This document shows, piece by piece, positions 12,501 to 22,310 of a DNA stretch of 64,000 bases (the first letter of the stretch is position 1; every line of letters begins with the position of its first letter). Origin of the DNA: Odontesthes bonariensis (lineage: Eukaryota > Chordata > Actinopteri > Atheriniformes > Atherinopsidae); NCBI RefSeq assembly GCF_027942865.1, contig NC_134524.1:3482536-3546535 (forward strand). Reading direction: 5' to 3'. The translations under genes and the position numbers were made by a program. The notes under the pieces are model-generated. The model made no database searches, was not told the origin of the DNA, and saw only the letters and a program-made list of their open reading frames with translations.

Positions 12501-15500
12501 CCCCTGTCCTGTTCTTCCCTCTATGCCTGAACTCTATCTCCACCCTGACACCTCTGAGTCTGACTGGTGTTTTTTTTCCTCACTGAAGCTTATTGTTAGC
12601 TTTGATGTTAGCTTTAATGTTACATCCTCATGTGTAAGTCGCTTTGGATAAACTTTGATGCTAAACGCATCAACAACATAACATCAACATATCAGCCAGG
12701 AAATGCTTTGAAGTGTTTAATTTCTGTTATGATAGAATCTTAAATCTGACACTTTACACTTACCCTGTGGCGATCCTTCTCGTCCTCTGAGATATCATCT
12801 GTGTAAATATTTAATCCACTCTTTGATGACATCACCACCCGTTTCATTTGCATGCCGTCCATCATTTCAGAGGCGGATGTTGTTTTAGCCACGCCCACTG
12901 GAGTGTCACTCTGTGCAGGTCACATCATAAAGAGACACAGGAGCTCATTATGTTCGTATCAAAGACGTCAAGATGGACTGTATCTCTGAAATGCTTTGAG
13001 ATGACATTTGATTTGGTTTTATTTATAAATAAAACTGAACTGAACTGAATGTTCACTTGAGCTTCGAGTTCAGCTGGTTTTAGTTGATCCTGAACCTATA
13101 AACTTCTCCAACTTAACTTCAGACGCTGAATTTTCATCTTTAACAACCGTAATGCCACAAAACTCAAATGAGAATCAAAACTAAATGCAATGACTTTTAA
13201 ATCTCATAAAACCAATATTTTATTACTGATAAATCATAGAAACTCGGGCTGGGCAACGATTAAAATGTTTAATCTAATTAATCACAGGATTTCCCTGATT
13301 AATCACGATTAATCTCATTTGTATGCAAAATCCAAAAATGAATCCAAAAGTAGTGTATAGCCTTTAGCATTTAGCTTTATTTTAAATGTGCTGCCATATG
13401 AATGAAAGTGCCATAACATTTGTTGTGCAAACACACTTTTAACATCAGCATCTTTCTGTAGTTTTTATGTAGAAGCCTCGCTCCACTGTCTGTTTCCTTG
13501 AATGACTTGCTGCTATCAGTTGTGTGTTTTGCCTTTAAGTGATATTTTAGACTGGAACTACTACGCTGAGAAGACAATTCAACTTGGCAGTGTTTACAGA
13601 TGACTTTGGTTCTGTCGACTCCGCCGTCTGGAAGAACTTTAACATGAAAATGGCCGAGTAAAAGTTCCGTACCCTTCTCCATGTTTGGTGGATCCGCCGA
13701 TTACTTTCTTTTCCTGTTCCACAGCAGACAGCAACAGACTTTTACAAAATAAAAGCCTGTGAGCAACAGACTTTTACAAAATAAAAGCCTGTGAGCAACA
13801 GACTTTTACAAAATAAAAGCCTGTGAGCAGCAGACTTTGTAGGATAAGCACCTGTTGGGAAGCTTTTATTGCACATCATGGTTTTCACAGGTTGTTTCTC
13901 TCCTTCAACGTTTTTACTGTATAAAAACACCACATGAACACGAGCTGAACTTGTGTAATCTGACAAGAGGTTTGGCCTAAATTCCTTCTACTTGACCTTA
14001 AATTTAATTAATCTTGTCCTAATTGACTGTTATAAATTGGCTTTGTTCTTAGACTTTTTGTATTCATATTCTGTATTTTACTAGATAATCTATGTTCCTA
14101 GTTTGTACTTTTCCACTCTGCTCATACAAACACAATGTGTGTCCAAGACTTTAAGATGACGTAGCGGGATAAAATAACTGGGTCAGATAAAGCGTCTCTA
14201 TTAGGACAGATAGGTCTGGGACAGTAGATATATGCCTGAAAAACAACACTCACATGTTGTTTATCACATCCAAAGAACATGACGAAGACGGTGGATGGCC
14301 TGCTCACATCACCAGCAAATGTCCAATTATACTTTGTCGAGTGTAAGTACAACCTCTGTGAGATAAAGGTGAACATAAATATGAAATGTTTCCGGAAATC
14401 GGAGCTCTGTCACTCCGAGTCCAGCGCTGCTATAAATTGGAACTTTATTTGTCAAGAAGTAAGTTTTATTGTTTAAAAATTCATGCAAAATTAAAATATT
14501 TCCAACTTTTTTATTTTTTATTTTGTTTCTGATTCTGAAAATATTCCAAATATGTTTTCAAGTTATTTCTCCAATAAAACATAATTGTTTACATATTGAA
14601 CATTTATTTCGAAATATCAGGACTTCCTTTCTCAAGACGAAAGAACTTAGGATATTAGAAGTGATATATTCTTTATTTTGATATAAATAGATAGATAGAT
14701 CTCCATCTTTTTTATTCTTAAGAGTTCATTTATATTGTTATTAAAATATTATTATATTATATTGTTACTATTTAATTTTTTTAATAAAATATCATAAGAA
14801 TGTCTGAAGATATTAAATATATAAATAAGTATGTGATATAATATATTATATTCTGTTGATCTTTACACTAAAATATTTTGAATTCATTCTAAAATATTAT
14901 TTTTTTCCCCCAAAATTCTGAAAATATTATTTCTTAAAATATTCCATCATCATTCTGATTGTTTTTTGTGACATTTTGATGAGTTCATATTTTTCTTTTT
15001 CACATATCCTCAAAATATTCCCATTTACATTTAAGAAAATAACATCCTTCTCAATATTGTAATTTTTTTGTAAAATATTACAGAATTTTTCAAATATATA
15101 CCATTTATAAAACATTTAGAAGATGTTACGGGTGTCTCTTATTAATTTCATTAAATATAAATATCACATCCAAAGAACAACCTCTGTGAGATAAAGGTTA
15201 ATATAAATATGAAATGTTTCCGGAAATCAGGGTTCGGTCTGACGGAGGCGCTGCTAAACTTCACATGTGACCGCTATTAAACACTTTGTTTAACTTAAGA
15301 TTTCTCCAGCTTGTTCTTGGGCTTCCAATGAAAGAATCGAGCTAACATTGACCTACAATTAGACTTTGAGAACTTTGTCTTAAAATGTTTTTGTGTTTTT
15401 TTTTTTTTTAAAGAATATGATAATAACTATCACTAACTCTCACTCTTTAGACTTTAAATAAGAAATTTACCTTCTGTCTCCACTTTAATTCTCTTTTTAT

Positions 15501-16303
15501 CTGTTTTTCTGTCTTCAGCCTGGAAGCGGCTCTCCTGAAGCTCGATCCAGAGGACGGCGAGCAGATCATGGAGTATTTTAAAACCCACGCCCTGCTGAGC
15601 AGAGAGAAAGCTCGTAAGGCCAGAAACATGCGAAAGTTACTCATGCTAATTACAGTGCTAGCTTGTTAGCTTAGTAAATCATCAGTAACTGACTGATCCT
15701 TAAAAATAGATCTCAGCCTATTTAAAAGCAAAAAAATGTCACTTCAATGGGTTATTTTACGGCTTTAATTTAAAGCTCACATGTCTGTAACTGAATCAGA
15801 GTTGGATAAAAACAGCACTGCGCCCCCTTGTGGATGAGATGAACGCTTATTTGTTGCAGTGCTGCAGGCGTCGGTCAGAGAGCAGAAGAAGCTGCTGGTG
15901 GAAAACGCCAAACTAAAAAAGGACATCGAACAGCTGAGAACTCAGCTGCAGGACAAGCAGAAGAGGCGGACTGGTATGAAGTCACACACAAACACACAGT
16001 CTGGTTTATTAGGACTGTGGGGACTCGGTTCAGTTATTGGACCGATTCAGGGGGAGCCATTATTTAAATATAAATAATTCCCAATCCGTAAACATCACAT
16101 CAGAAAACCCAACCCAAAAAATAAATAAATAAATTTAAAAAAAATAAAACCCAACCCTAAATCTAACAATGCCTAATCCTAAAACAAAGTATTTGACCTT
16201 TAAGAATGACTTCATCCACTGGGTCAAAAGTACTGTCCCCACATCACAGGAAGTCCCCAAAAGTTGGTGTGAAATCACCTGTCCTCATTATGTCATTAAA
16301 ACA

Positions 16304-16368
<65 letters not shown>

Positions 16369-19300
16369 CATGTTTACATCTATTCCCTAAACCCTTAATT
16401 CCAACTGTTAAATACAATTCTGTTTATACTGCCATAAATATACAGATTTGCCACTGTCGTTTTTATATATCTTTTAGCTTGTATATATATTTTTAATATT
16501 TTTTACCTCCTGCTTTATATATATTATATTTTACTTCATGTTTATTGCTGTTTTGCACTATTTCAATTCTGTGTATGTCCTGCACATATGGCAGCATTGA
16601 CAATAAAGTTGACTAGAAGAACACGAGGAGACATTAAATAAAGAAATAATAAACCAGAGTCACAGACAGCGAGACAAACAGGAGGAAATCAAGAGAAACA
16701 CAACAAATGAATAAATTAAACTGAAGCTGAGTCTAGACGTGTCATAATTCTTCAGAATATTTTCCTACTTTCAGCCCAGTTTAAGCAGAAAATGGGCTAT
16801 TCAGACCTAACGCTAAGTCCTCGTTGATCCAGTCACAAGTGAACGGCTCTCAGTACAGGATGAGGATGGATGAAGGACCCATTCAGACATGGTCCAGGAC
16901 TCTGTTGTCCACATTCGTTTGTCAGTCTGAGGAGAATGTGTCCTCGGACCACCTACAGACCTGATGAGACAGAAATCCTTCTGCTTTTATGTTAATTTCT
17001 GCAGCGACGATGAACAAAGCAGCTGTGAGATCAGCTCCACATCAGCTCTGTTGGTCCTGCCCTTTAACTGGCCTGAACCCAAACAATCCGAGTTTAGGGT
17101 CAAAGACTTTCTTTCTTGTATTCTCTCATCATATCTGCAGCCATTCACTCACTTAAGTTCACAACTATGATCCTCTTGTTTTCACTTCACTGAAGCGTTA
17201 ACTGTCCTCACAGAGACTGAAACACACGGACACCCGCAGCTGTTTCCAGAGGTGGGTAGAGCAGCCAAAAATTGTACTCAAGTAAAAGTACTGTTACTTC
17301 AGAATAATATGACTCAAGTAAAAGTAAAAAGTAGTCATCCAGATAATTACTTGAGTAAGAGTAAAAAAGTGCTCGGTGAAAAAAACTACTCAAGGACTGA
17401 GTAACTGTTGAGTAACGTCTGATTTATTTGTTAACACAAGCATTCAATCAGACAGACAAAAATACTAAATAATCATCTTTAGGCAAATTAGAGTTCATCC
17501 AATTGATAAAATAAATTAAAATAAATTAATTAATTACAAAATAGCTTAAATTAAAATAATCCAGGTAAATTCAAGAACTTCATTAAAAAATAAAAGAGAC
17601 TTAGGAAATGTTTAAAACATCTGTAACCCATATGTAACCTAAAAAACAAACATTCACCTATCCATGGGGGGAAAAAACGAGTTTAGGAAACTTAGCGCTA
17701 CATGTTTCCTCAAGTTAGATGTTGAGTTTCTGCTGAAATGTGCGTTTGTTTTGGTTGACACAGAAGACACATAATGTAGCTGCTGTTTCTCACTCTTTGT
17801 AAGGTAAACATGCTTTCAGTATGAGGCCTCGTCTGCGTCTTCATTTCCCACCGTTGGTTCTGACATTTTTCATCTGTTTCTTTGTTTGTTTGCTACGACT
17901 GCTAATGCTAAAGCTAACCCGTCCCGCCGCTGAGATCGAGTACGGTCACGTGACCAGACTGCACGGCTGCGTCTGATTGGTGGAACACAGTCAGGTGGTA
18001 GAGCCTTTGGTGGAAGTCTCTCTCTCTGTCAGAATAAAACATTAAAATGAGGCGTACGCGGGGGATAAAAATAATGAGGCGTAGAATACCAAAGAGGTAA
18101 GAAGAGAAGTAACCAGCTCATTGTAGCCTAATGTAGCGGAGTAAGAGGACAGTTTCTGCTGCACACATCTACTCAAGTAAAAGTAAAAAGTATAGGGATT
18201 TAAAACTACTCCTTGAAGTATAATTTGTTTTAAAACTTACTCAAGTAAATGTAACTTGTTACTACCCACCTCTGGCTGTTTCACACATTTCAACAACAAA
18301 TCTGTTCATCAACTGAATCAAAGCTTTATCAAGTCAAACCTGGTCAGCAGGGTTACACCAGCCATAGACTTAAAGCTGAAATGCTGCTTTTATTCCTGTT
18401 GATTTAGCATAATTTCTCTCTTTCAGCCAAAGCTTTCTTCTCTCAGGCTCCGCCTCCTAAGAATCTGAGCTCCGCCCCTTCCACATCTGCCAATCAACCC
18501 ACCTCCCCGGCTGCTGTTCCAGCGAATCCTTCTTCCTCCTCTTCATCACAGGAGGGCAGAGAGAAGCAGAGGAGGAGGAGGAGAGGGGAGCGGAAAGGTG
18601 CTATGTCGGGTCCCACCTCAGATTCTATCTCTCTGGGGGCGGAGACTCAGATTGACGCATCACGTCTGGACCTGCGAGTCGGACGAATCCTGAGTGTCCG
18701 CCGTCACTCATTGGCTGAAGCCATGAGCATCCAGGAAGTGGACGTGGGAGAAAACGCCCCCCGGACAGTCGTCAGCAAGCTGGGAGAGAAGACACACCTG
18801 GACGAGGTGACTTTAACTCAAAATATTAATGTTTATGTCTCAAATATTTCAAATTTCTTCTCAAAAATATTTTCACTTTATCCTTCAAGATAATGACCCA
18901 TAAAGCTTATTCTTAATATATCAAGAATTTCTCCTTAAAAATTGGAACTTTATTTCTCCAAGAAGGAACAGTTTTATTGTTTAAAAATTAACACAAAATT
19001 AAAATATTTCCAACTTCTGAAAATATTCCAAATTCACGACTCATTATGTTTTCAAGTTATTCCTCTAATAAAACATAATTATTTACATATTGAACATTTA
19101 TTTTTGAAATATCAGGACTTCAGTTTTCAAGAAGAAAGAACTTAGGATATTAGAATATTTATAAGTGATATGTTCTTTATTTTGATATAAATAGATAGAT
19201 AGATCTCCATCTTTTTTATTCTTAAGAGTTCATTTATATTGTTATTAAAATATCATTATTATATTATATTTTTGCTATTTTATTTTTTTAATAAAATATC

Positions 19301-21621
19301 ATAGGAATGTCTGAAGATATTAAATATATGAATAAATAAATATAAAATATATTATATTATATTCTGTTGATCTTAACACTAAAATATTTTGAATTAATTC
19401 TAAAAATGTTCTTTTTTCCCCAAAAAGTCTGTAGATATTATTTCTTAAAATATTCCATCATCACACATTTTCATGAGTTCATATTTTTCTTGAAATATTT
19501 TCACATATCCTCAAAATATTCCTATTTACATTTTAAAAAAACATCCTTCTCAACATATTGTAACTTTTTTCTAAAATATTATAGCATTTTTAAAATAAAA
19601 AACATTTAGAAAGCATTTAGAAGATGTTACGGGTGTCTCTTATATGATATAGAATAACAGAACCGTATTTATATATTTATTTATTTTAAATTAAAACGTG
19701 CACCACTTCTCTCCGCAGCTGCAGGGCTCTCTGGCTGTGTTGCTTTGCAACGTCAAGGCCTCTAAGATGAGGGGCGTGGCCTCTCAGGCGCGCCTCCTGT
19801 GTTGCTCCACCTCTGATGACTGCGTCGAGCTTCTGGCTCCGCCTACAGGCTCCGTCCCTGGAGACAGAGTCACCTTCCTCAGCTACCCCGGTAACCATGA
19901 CGACATCATGACTGATACACTCATAAGCAGTCTTAGAACAGAGCAGGCTAACAAGGCGTTGCCCCGGTAACAGGAGCAGGTGTCTGTGTCACTGATATGT
20001 ACGCTCACTATGGCTTCTTAAAATCGCACTATAATTTTGACTGCACTCGACTGTCTCAAACAAACGGTCGCTGTTCGAAAAGTAAAAGTTGTATCCAAAT
20101 AATTCTTGAACCGTCAGCACCCCAAGAGACAGCAGAAGCCAGCAGTGTAATTTTCATTCGGCTACTATGTTTGGCTCGTTTTTTATGGCAGTTTTAGAAT
20201 AATTTTTCACCTCAATTTGATGATTTCAGGCCTTTATAATGGAAATGGAGAGGCGACCTCTGGGCTCAGAGGCAATTTCTAAGAAATATGTGTGGCAGAG
20301 CTCAATGAGTGTGACTTTGGGTGAAAGAGGACAAAAATGCCTACGTTTTGAAGTAAAATTTGTCCAGATCGGGCAGATATTTTGGACATGAGAGACATTT
20401 GTTCGAGGAATTGGTGCAGTGTCGAATTTACAGTGGCGGTTTGAGTGGGAGAGACACCTTTGAGTGGGAGATGCAGTCTTCCTAAAACACAAACTGCCGT
20501 TGTGTCAAAGCTGTATAATGTATCAACAAACCCTTTGGTTCAGTTAAAGCCGAGAGTCTCCTGTCACATATAAACTTTGAATGAGGTCTGTGCGATGCTT
20601 TATGGCTGAGTTATAAGGCCTCCAAAATAGGGTAGTGTCATATGTTGTTCTGTAAACGTCTCTTTTCACTTCCTTAGATCTGCTCTTACGGACAACAGAT
20701 GATGGCTGTGTTCAAAACCGCATACATACTACATACTACATACTACATACTACATACTACATACTACATACTACATACTACATACTTCCATACGGCATAC
20801 TGATATACGCAGAGCGTTTTCCCACAATGCATTTCGCTCCTGCCCGAGCCAAAATGAGCCGGCCTGAAGCTGATTTCTCTTAAGCTCTAAACTCTGTAAA
20901 CTTTAGCAACATTTGAAACATTTTCAGGCGAGAAAGTAGTCGTTTAGATCCCCAACATTTTGAGAATCTGACAAAATACCCGCTATTTACAATTTTGTTC
21001 CCACGAAATCGGCGCTACTAAAGCTAGCCGCAGTGAGCAACGCACTTCCGGTTATTTTCACAAAATAAAATACCCGTTGCCTTTTATCATAGGGAAAGCC
21101 ATTACGATACAATTTTGTTTTGAAAACAGGAAGTGAACCTACCCTCGTTGTAGCTAGCTTGAAACTGCCGTTTTGACAGGAAATGACGATCGGCGACGTC
21201 ACGTTACGTTGCATCTTGGGTAGTTTGAGTATGAGTAGTAACCTCATGATGCATACCCAACATTTCGGAGAATCTAGTATGCATCCGGGAACTTCTCGCT
21301 TACTCAAACTCGCATACTAACTCAAAAAGTTAGTAGGAGTAGTAGGAGAAGTATGCGGTTTCGAACACAGCCCTCGTCATACATCCACCAAATTTACTCG
21401 TTTGTCAAACGGTTCACGAGTCTTCCTTCGCTCTCTGTGTGTTTGTGCGTTCAGGAGAACCGGACCGGGAGCTGCAGTCCAAGCCGAGGCTCTGGGAGCT
21501 TCTGCAGCCCGACCTGAAGGTGGACAGCAAGGGCGTGGCCAACTACAAAGGCTGCGCGTTCGAGGTGAAGGGGAAGGGGCTGTGCAGGGCGCCCTCCTTC
21601 ACCAACTGCACCATCAGATAA
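6490..21621 (+). CDS. aimp1: aimp1, aminoacyl-tRNA synthetase complex-interacting multifunctional protein 1 (six exons)
   Basis: AIMP1/p43 is a scaffold of the cytosolic multi-tRNA-synthetase complex. Its N-terminal helix is known to bind arginyl-tRNA synthetase, and its C-terminal EMAP II domain is a tRNA-binding OB-fold that can be released as a cytokine. The coding sequence joins 6490-6539, 15519-15613, 15860-15973, 18427-18806, 19719-19890 and 21455-21621, giving 325 codons plus TAA (human protein 312 aa). Every join has GT-AG ends and matching phase. Residues 17-86 form the predicted coiled coil (LVENAKLKKDIEQLRTQL). About 87-160 is a Ser/Pro linker with an Arg run. About 162-325 is the EMAP II domain, with IDASRLDLRVG, EVDVGENAPRTVVS, KMRGVASQA, APPTGSVPGDRVTF and YKGCAFEVKGKGLCRA. 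Whether this is the aimp1a or aimp1b paralogue cannot be told. Confidence 0.92.
6540..7440. other. aimp1 intron 1, proximal part
   Basis: No exon or recognised repeat apart from a T-run at 7191-7205. The overlapping open frames at 6937-7182 have no domain similarity I recognise. Confidence 0.5.
7443..7570 (-). mobile_element. Retroelement 3' tail (reverse orientation)
   Basis: The reverse complement of the tail at 16490-16618: both contain 'gttttgcac', 'caattctgtgta' and 'gcacatatggcagcattgac'. It is a dispersed non-LTR retroelement end. Confidence 0.55.
7706..8302 (+). mobile_element. Terminal-inverted-repeat DNA element, truncated copy
   Basis: Begins CAGTGGGGTCACATGGCACT, the same terminus found inverted at both ends of the copy at 29909-30543. 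Similarity to that copy (opposite orientation) runs to about 8302 and then stops, so the far end is missing. The element contains the 81-bp tandem repeat and a segment with ACGTGGTGAATCAGACTTTG shared by both copies. Confidence 0.65.
7730..8053 (+). repeat. 81-bp tandem repeat, four copies
   Basis: The unit starting GGATCAGATTATTGGCTAAA recurs at 7730, 7811, 7892 and 7973 with only a few substitutions. Since 81 is a multiple of three, the array is open and translates as four 27-residue repeats (WLNYNQTELLSACRHLNLTK). In the other element copy this subterminal sequence is present once, so the array grew after insertion. Confidence 0.85.
8303..8984. other. aimp1 intron 1, no feature seen
   Basis: No exon or recognisable repeat. 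Confidence 0.5.
8985..9642 (+). mobile_element. PIF/Harbinger-like MITE, copy 1
   Basis: Ends are inverted: GGCTGGGTTCGAAACCGCCT at the left and the reverse complement GGCTGTGTTCGAAACCGCCT at the right. The flanking 3-bp TAT (8982-8984 and 9643-9645) is a plausible target duplication. Near one end it carries ATGTAGT/ATGCAGT microsatellite units. Related copies lie at 20704-21372, 46655-47312 and 52767-53468, with a fragment at 26486-26721. Confidence 0.75.
9650..9892 (+). mobile_element. Fragment of a LINE 5' region
   Basis: Contains GGTAGGGTCTCCCAAGGCAA, 'gggatcagactaagag' and 'gatggagaaggacaac'. From memory these belong to the leader before the endonuclease domain of a widespread fish LINE; the family name is not certain. 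The same segment occurs inside the two long TTAA foldback elements at 26060-26990 (reversed) and 42040-42215. Confidence 0.55.
9893..10866 (+). repeat. 22-bp G-rich minisatellite, about 44 units
   Basis: Unit CCAGGGGGAGGAGCTCCACC plus AA or its ATCAT variant, repeated without interruption. Each unit has a run of five or six G and a GAGCTC palindrome. It grew inside the LINE 5' fragment. Open frames across it (9830-10492 plus, and two on minus) are by-products of a repetitive sequence with few stop codons. Confidence 0.93.
10960..11180 (+). mobile_element. L2-like LINE fragment
   Basis: Encodes HKSLMLAYRVLNGTAPIFLN, typical of the C-terminal part of L2-type ORF2. Similarity decays after about 11180. 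Confidence 0.55.
11699..11952 (+). mobile_element. L2-type LINE 3' end nested in the foldback arm
   Basis: Interrupts CCGGCTAG/TTGGCTGG, which is continuous in the other copies. Contains 'gtaaagcactttggtacac' and ends 'gctgaataaataaaat', a standard L2-type tail. Confidence 0.7.
12052..12235. repeat. Inner hairpin of foldback copy 1
   Basis: Arms of about 57 bp (GTCAGACCTCACAATCGCTT ... and its near-complement) enclose a ~70-bp spacer. The same hairpin is at 25881-26043 and 42233-42395. Confidence 0.8.
12466..12690 (+). mobile_element. Retroelement 3' end
   Basis: Contains 'gtgtaagtcgctttggata', a common fish retroelement tail motif. No open frame. Confidence 0.35.
13246..13725 (-). mobile_element. 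hAT-type transposon remnant with BED zinc finger
   Basis: The left end GGGCTGGGCAACGATTAAAA is a known hAT-type terminus in fish. Minus-strand frame 13682-13377 encodes a BED finger: CKHC near the middle, then YHLKAKH (Cys-x2-Cys ... His-x4-His). BED fingers are the DNA-binding N-termini of hAT transposases. The catalytic domain is absent. Confidence 0.7.
13731..13826 (+). repeat. 32-bp tandem repeat, three copies plus a partial
   Basis: Unit GCAACAGACTTTTACAAAAT ... repeats at 13731, 13763 and 13795, with a degenerate partial from 13827. Confidence 0.85.
14262..15229 (+). repeat. Direct repeat pair with a 72-bp length difference
   Basis: ATCACATCCAAAGAAC plus CCTCTGTGAGATAAAGGT and ATGAAATGTTTCCGGAAATC occur at 14262-14400 and again at 15162-15229. 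The first copy has 72 extra bases (14279-14350) exactly between the two blocks; that insert begins ATG and ends in a GTAAGTAC donor-like motif. Confidence 0.7.
14434..15142 (+). repeat. AT-rich ~705-bp dispersed repeat, copy 1 (aimp1 intron 1)
   Basis: Starts AAATTGGAACTTTATTT and ends AGATGTTACGGGTGTCTCTT. It matches 18939-19643 along its length with small indels. No coding frame or terminal inverted repeat is seen. Confidence 0.8.
15519..15613 (+). CDS. aimp1: aimp1 coding exon 2
   Basis: Acceptor 'tctgtcttcag', donor CTC|GTAAGG. Encodes LEAALLKLDPEDGEQIMEYF and the following THALLSREKA, which aligns with the human EADQIIEYLKQQVSLLKEKA region. Confidence 0.88.
15860..15973 (+). CDS. aimp1: aimp1 coding exon 3 (coiled coil)
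   Basis: Acceptor 'tttgttgcag', donor CTG|GTATGA. Encodes LLQASVREQKKLLVENAKLK, then KDIEQLRTQLQDKQKRRT, a leucine-zipper-like helix very close to human AIMP1. Confidence 0.92.
16306..16366 (+). repeat. (CA)n microsatellite
   Basis: An uninterrupted CA/AC run of about 30 units in aimp1 intron 3. The histidine/threonine open frames across it are artefacts. Confidence 0.95.
16490..16618 (+). mobile_element. Retroelement 3' tail
   Basis: Ends 'gacaataaagttgact'. It is the same tail as at 7443-7570 (reversed) and resembles the end at 5275. Confidence 0.55.
16619..17246. other. aimp1 intron 3, no feature seen
   Basis: No exon or recognised repeat. Confidence 0.5.
17247..18274 (+). mobile_element. 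hAT-type MITE, copy 1, with 8-bp target duplication
   Basis: 1028 bp, ends CAGAGGTGGGTAG / CTACCCACCTCTG. Flanked by a perfect 8-bp direct repeat GCTGTTTC (17239-17246 and 18275-18282), the hallmark of hAT insertion. Subterminal 'actcaagtaaaagta' motifs repeat at both ends. It has no transposase, so it is non-autonomous. A second copy of the same length is at 27971-28998. Confidence 0.9.
18427..18806 (+). CDS. aimp1: aimp1 coding exon 4 (linker and start of EMAP II domain)
   Basis: Acceptor 'ttctctctttcag', donor GAG|GTGACT, phase 0 at the end. The first half is low-complexity Ser/Pro, then an Arg-rich patch (EKQRRRRRGERKG). The second half opens the tRNA-binding domain. An in-frame ATG at 18603 (Met146) lies between the two halves. 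Confidence 0.9.
18939..19643 (+). repeat. AT-rich ~705-bp dispersed repeat, copy 2 (aimp1 intron 4)
   Basis: Matches 14434-15142. It fills most of intron 4 and stops 75 bases before exon 5. Confidence 0.8.
19719..19890 (+). CDS. aimp1: aimp1 coding exon 5 (EMAP II core)
   Basis: Acceptor 'cttctctccgcag', donor CCG|GTAACC. Encodes LLCNVKASKMRGVASQARLL and SVPGDRVTFLSYP, the OB-fold core of the EMAP II domain. Confidence 0.93.
19891..20703. other. aimp1 intron 5, no feature seen
   Basis: No exon or recognised repeat. Minus-strand frame 20492-20226 has no known domain. Confidence 0.5.
20704..21372 (-). mobile_element. PIF/Harbinger-like MITE, copy 2
   Basis: Same family as 8985-9642 but inverted. 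It has about eight ACTACAT units next to its left end (20730-20790). The ends are GGCTGTGTTCAAAACC and its complement. It ends only about 80 bases before aimp1 exon 6. Confidence 0.75.
21455..21621 (+). CDS. aimp1: aimp1 coding exon 6 (C-terminus)
   Basis: Acceptor 'gtttgtgcgttcag'. Encodes GEPDRELQSKPRLWELLQPD through FTNCTIR and TAA at 21619-21621. It aligns along its full length with the human AIMP1 C-terminus. Confidence 0.93.
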
Positions 21622-21755
21622 GCTTCTGGTTCATGGTTCTTCTTATGTGAAGCGCCTGCCCAGATCAGCAGAAAAACTCTCATTTTACCTTTGATGGGAA
21701 CCACAGTCCTTTTGGTTCACGTGAGAACGACTACGCTGCAACAAATACACAGTTT

Positions 21756-21947
21756 TTTTGGGGGGCTTTTTTATGCCTTTATTATATATAGGACAGTGAA
21801 GAGAGACAGGAAGCAAGGGGCAGAGAGAGGGGAATAACACGCAGCACAGGGCCGTCCGATGCGGGATTCGAACCGGGGCCAGCTGCACGAGGACTATAGC
21901 CTCTGTACATGAGGCGCCTGCTGTACCCACTACGCCACGGACCGCCC
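21756..21947 (-). mobile_element. tRNA-derived SINE with perfect target duplication
   Basis: On the minus strand it starts GGGGCGGTCCGTGGCGTAGT (A-box region), has a perfect B box GGTTCGAATCC near 21865-21875, and ends in an A/C-rich tail after 'aataaaggcataaaaaag'. It is flanked by an exact 17-bp repeat CAACAAATACACAGTTT (21739-21755 and 21948-21964), so it is a young insertion. It lies in the aimp1 3' region. Confidence 0.9.
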
Positions 21948-21993
21948 CAACAAATACACAGTTTAGGAGCAGAGGAGTTTGTTTAGCGTGGGT

Positions 21994-21999
21994 TTTATT
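21994..21999 (-). promoter_or_regulatory. Candidate poly(A) signal of gimd1
   Basis: AATAAA on the minus strand, 312 bases past the gimd1 stop. If this and the plus-strand signal at 22137 are both used, the two convergent 3' UTRs overlap. Confidence 0.3.
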
Positions 22000-22136
22000 T
22001 CATCATTTCGTATTTAAAACGTTACAGCTACGGCTCAGGGTTCTGGGACCCTCCTGCCACCAGAGTCAGTCAGCAATCTGACGAACAAAGAACACCAGAA
22101 ATACTTTGTAAATGCTCCTTAAATGCATGAATACCG

Positions 22137-22142
22137 AATAAA
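22137..22142 (+). promoter_or_regulatory. Candidate poly(A) signal of aimp1
   Basis: AATAAA 516 bases after the aimp1 stop, the first clear plus-strand signal outside the SINE. If used, the aimp1 3' UTR contains the whole SINE at 21756-21947. Confidence 0.35.
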
Positions 22143-22310
22143 TCTTCTACCACAAACGATCAAATCTAGTTGCAAAATGTTTTTCTTGAACTGTATTTTA
22201 CACACAACTGCTGAAATAATATAGAACAATTAATTAATCTGGGAGAAATAAATATAACGTCTCTGTGACATGATTTTAAGTTTGACAGGGAAAAAGCTCC
22301 AGAGTTTGTG

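Noticed and set aside
21402-21650. 82-codon plus-strand frame overlapping aimp1 exon 6
   Set aside because: Different frame from the conserved EMAP II C-terminus, which is the real coding frame.
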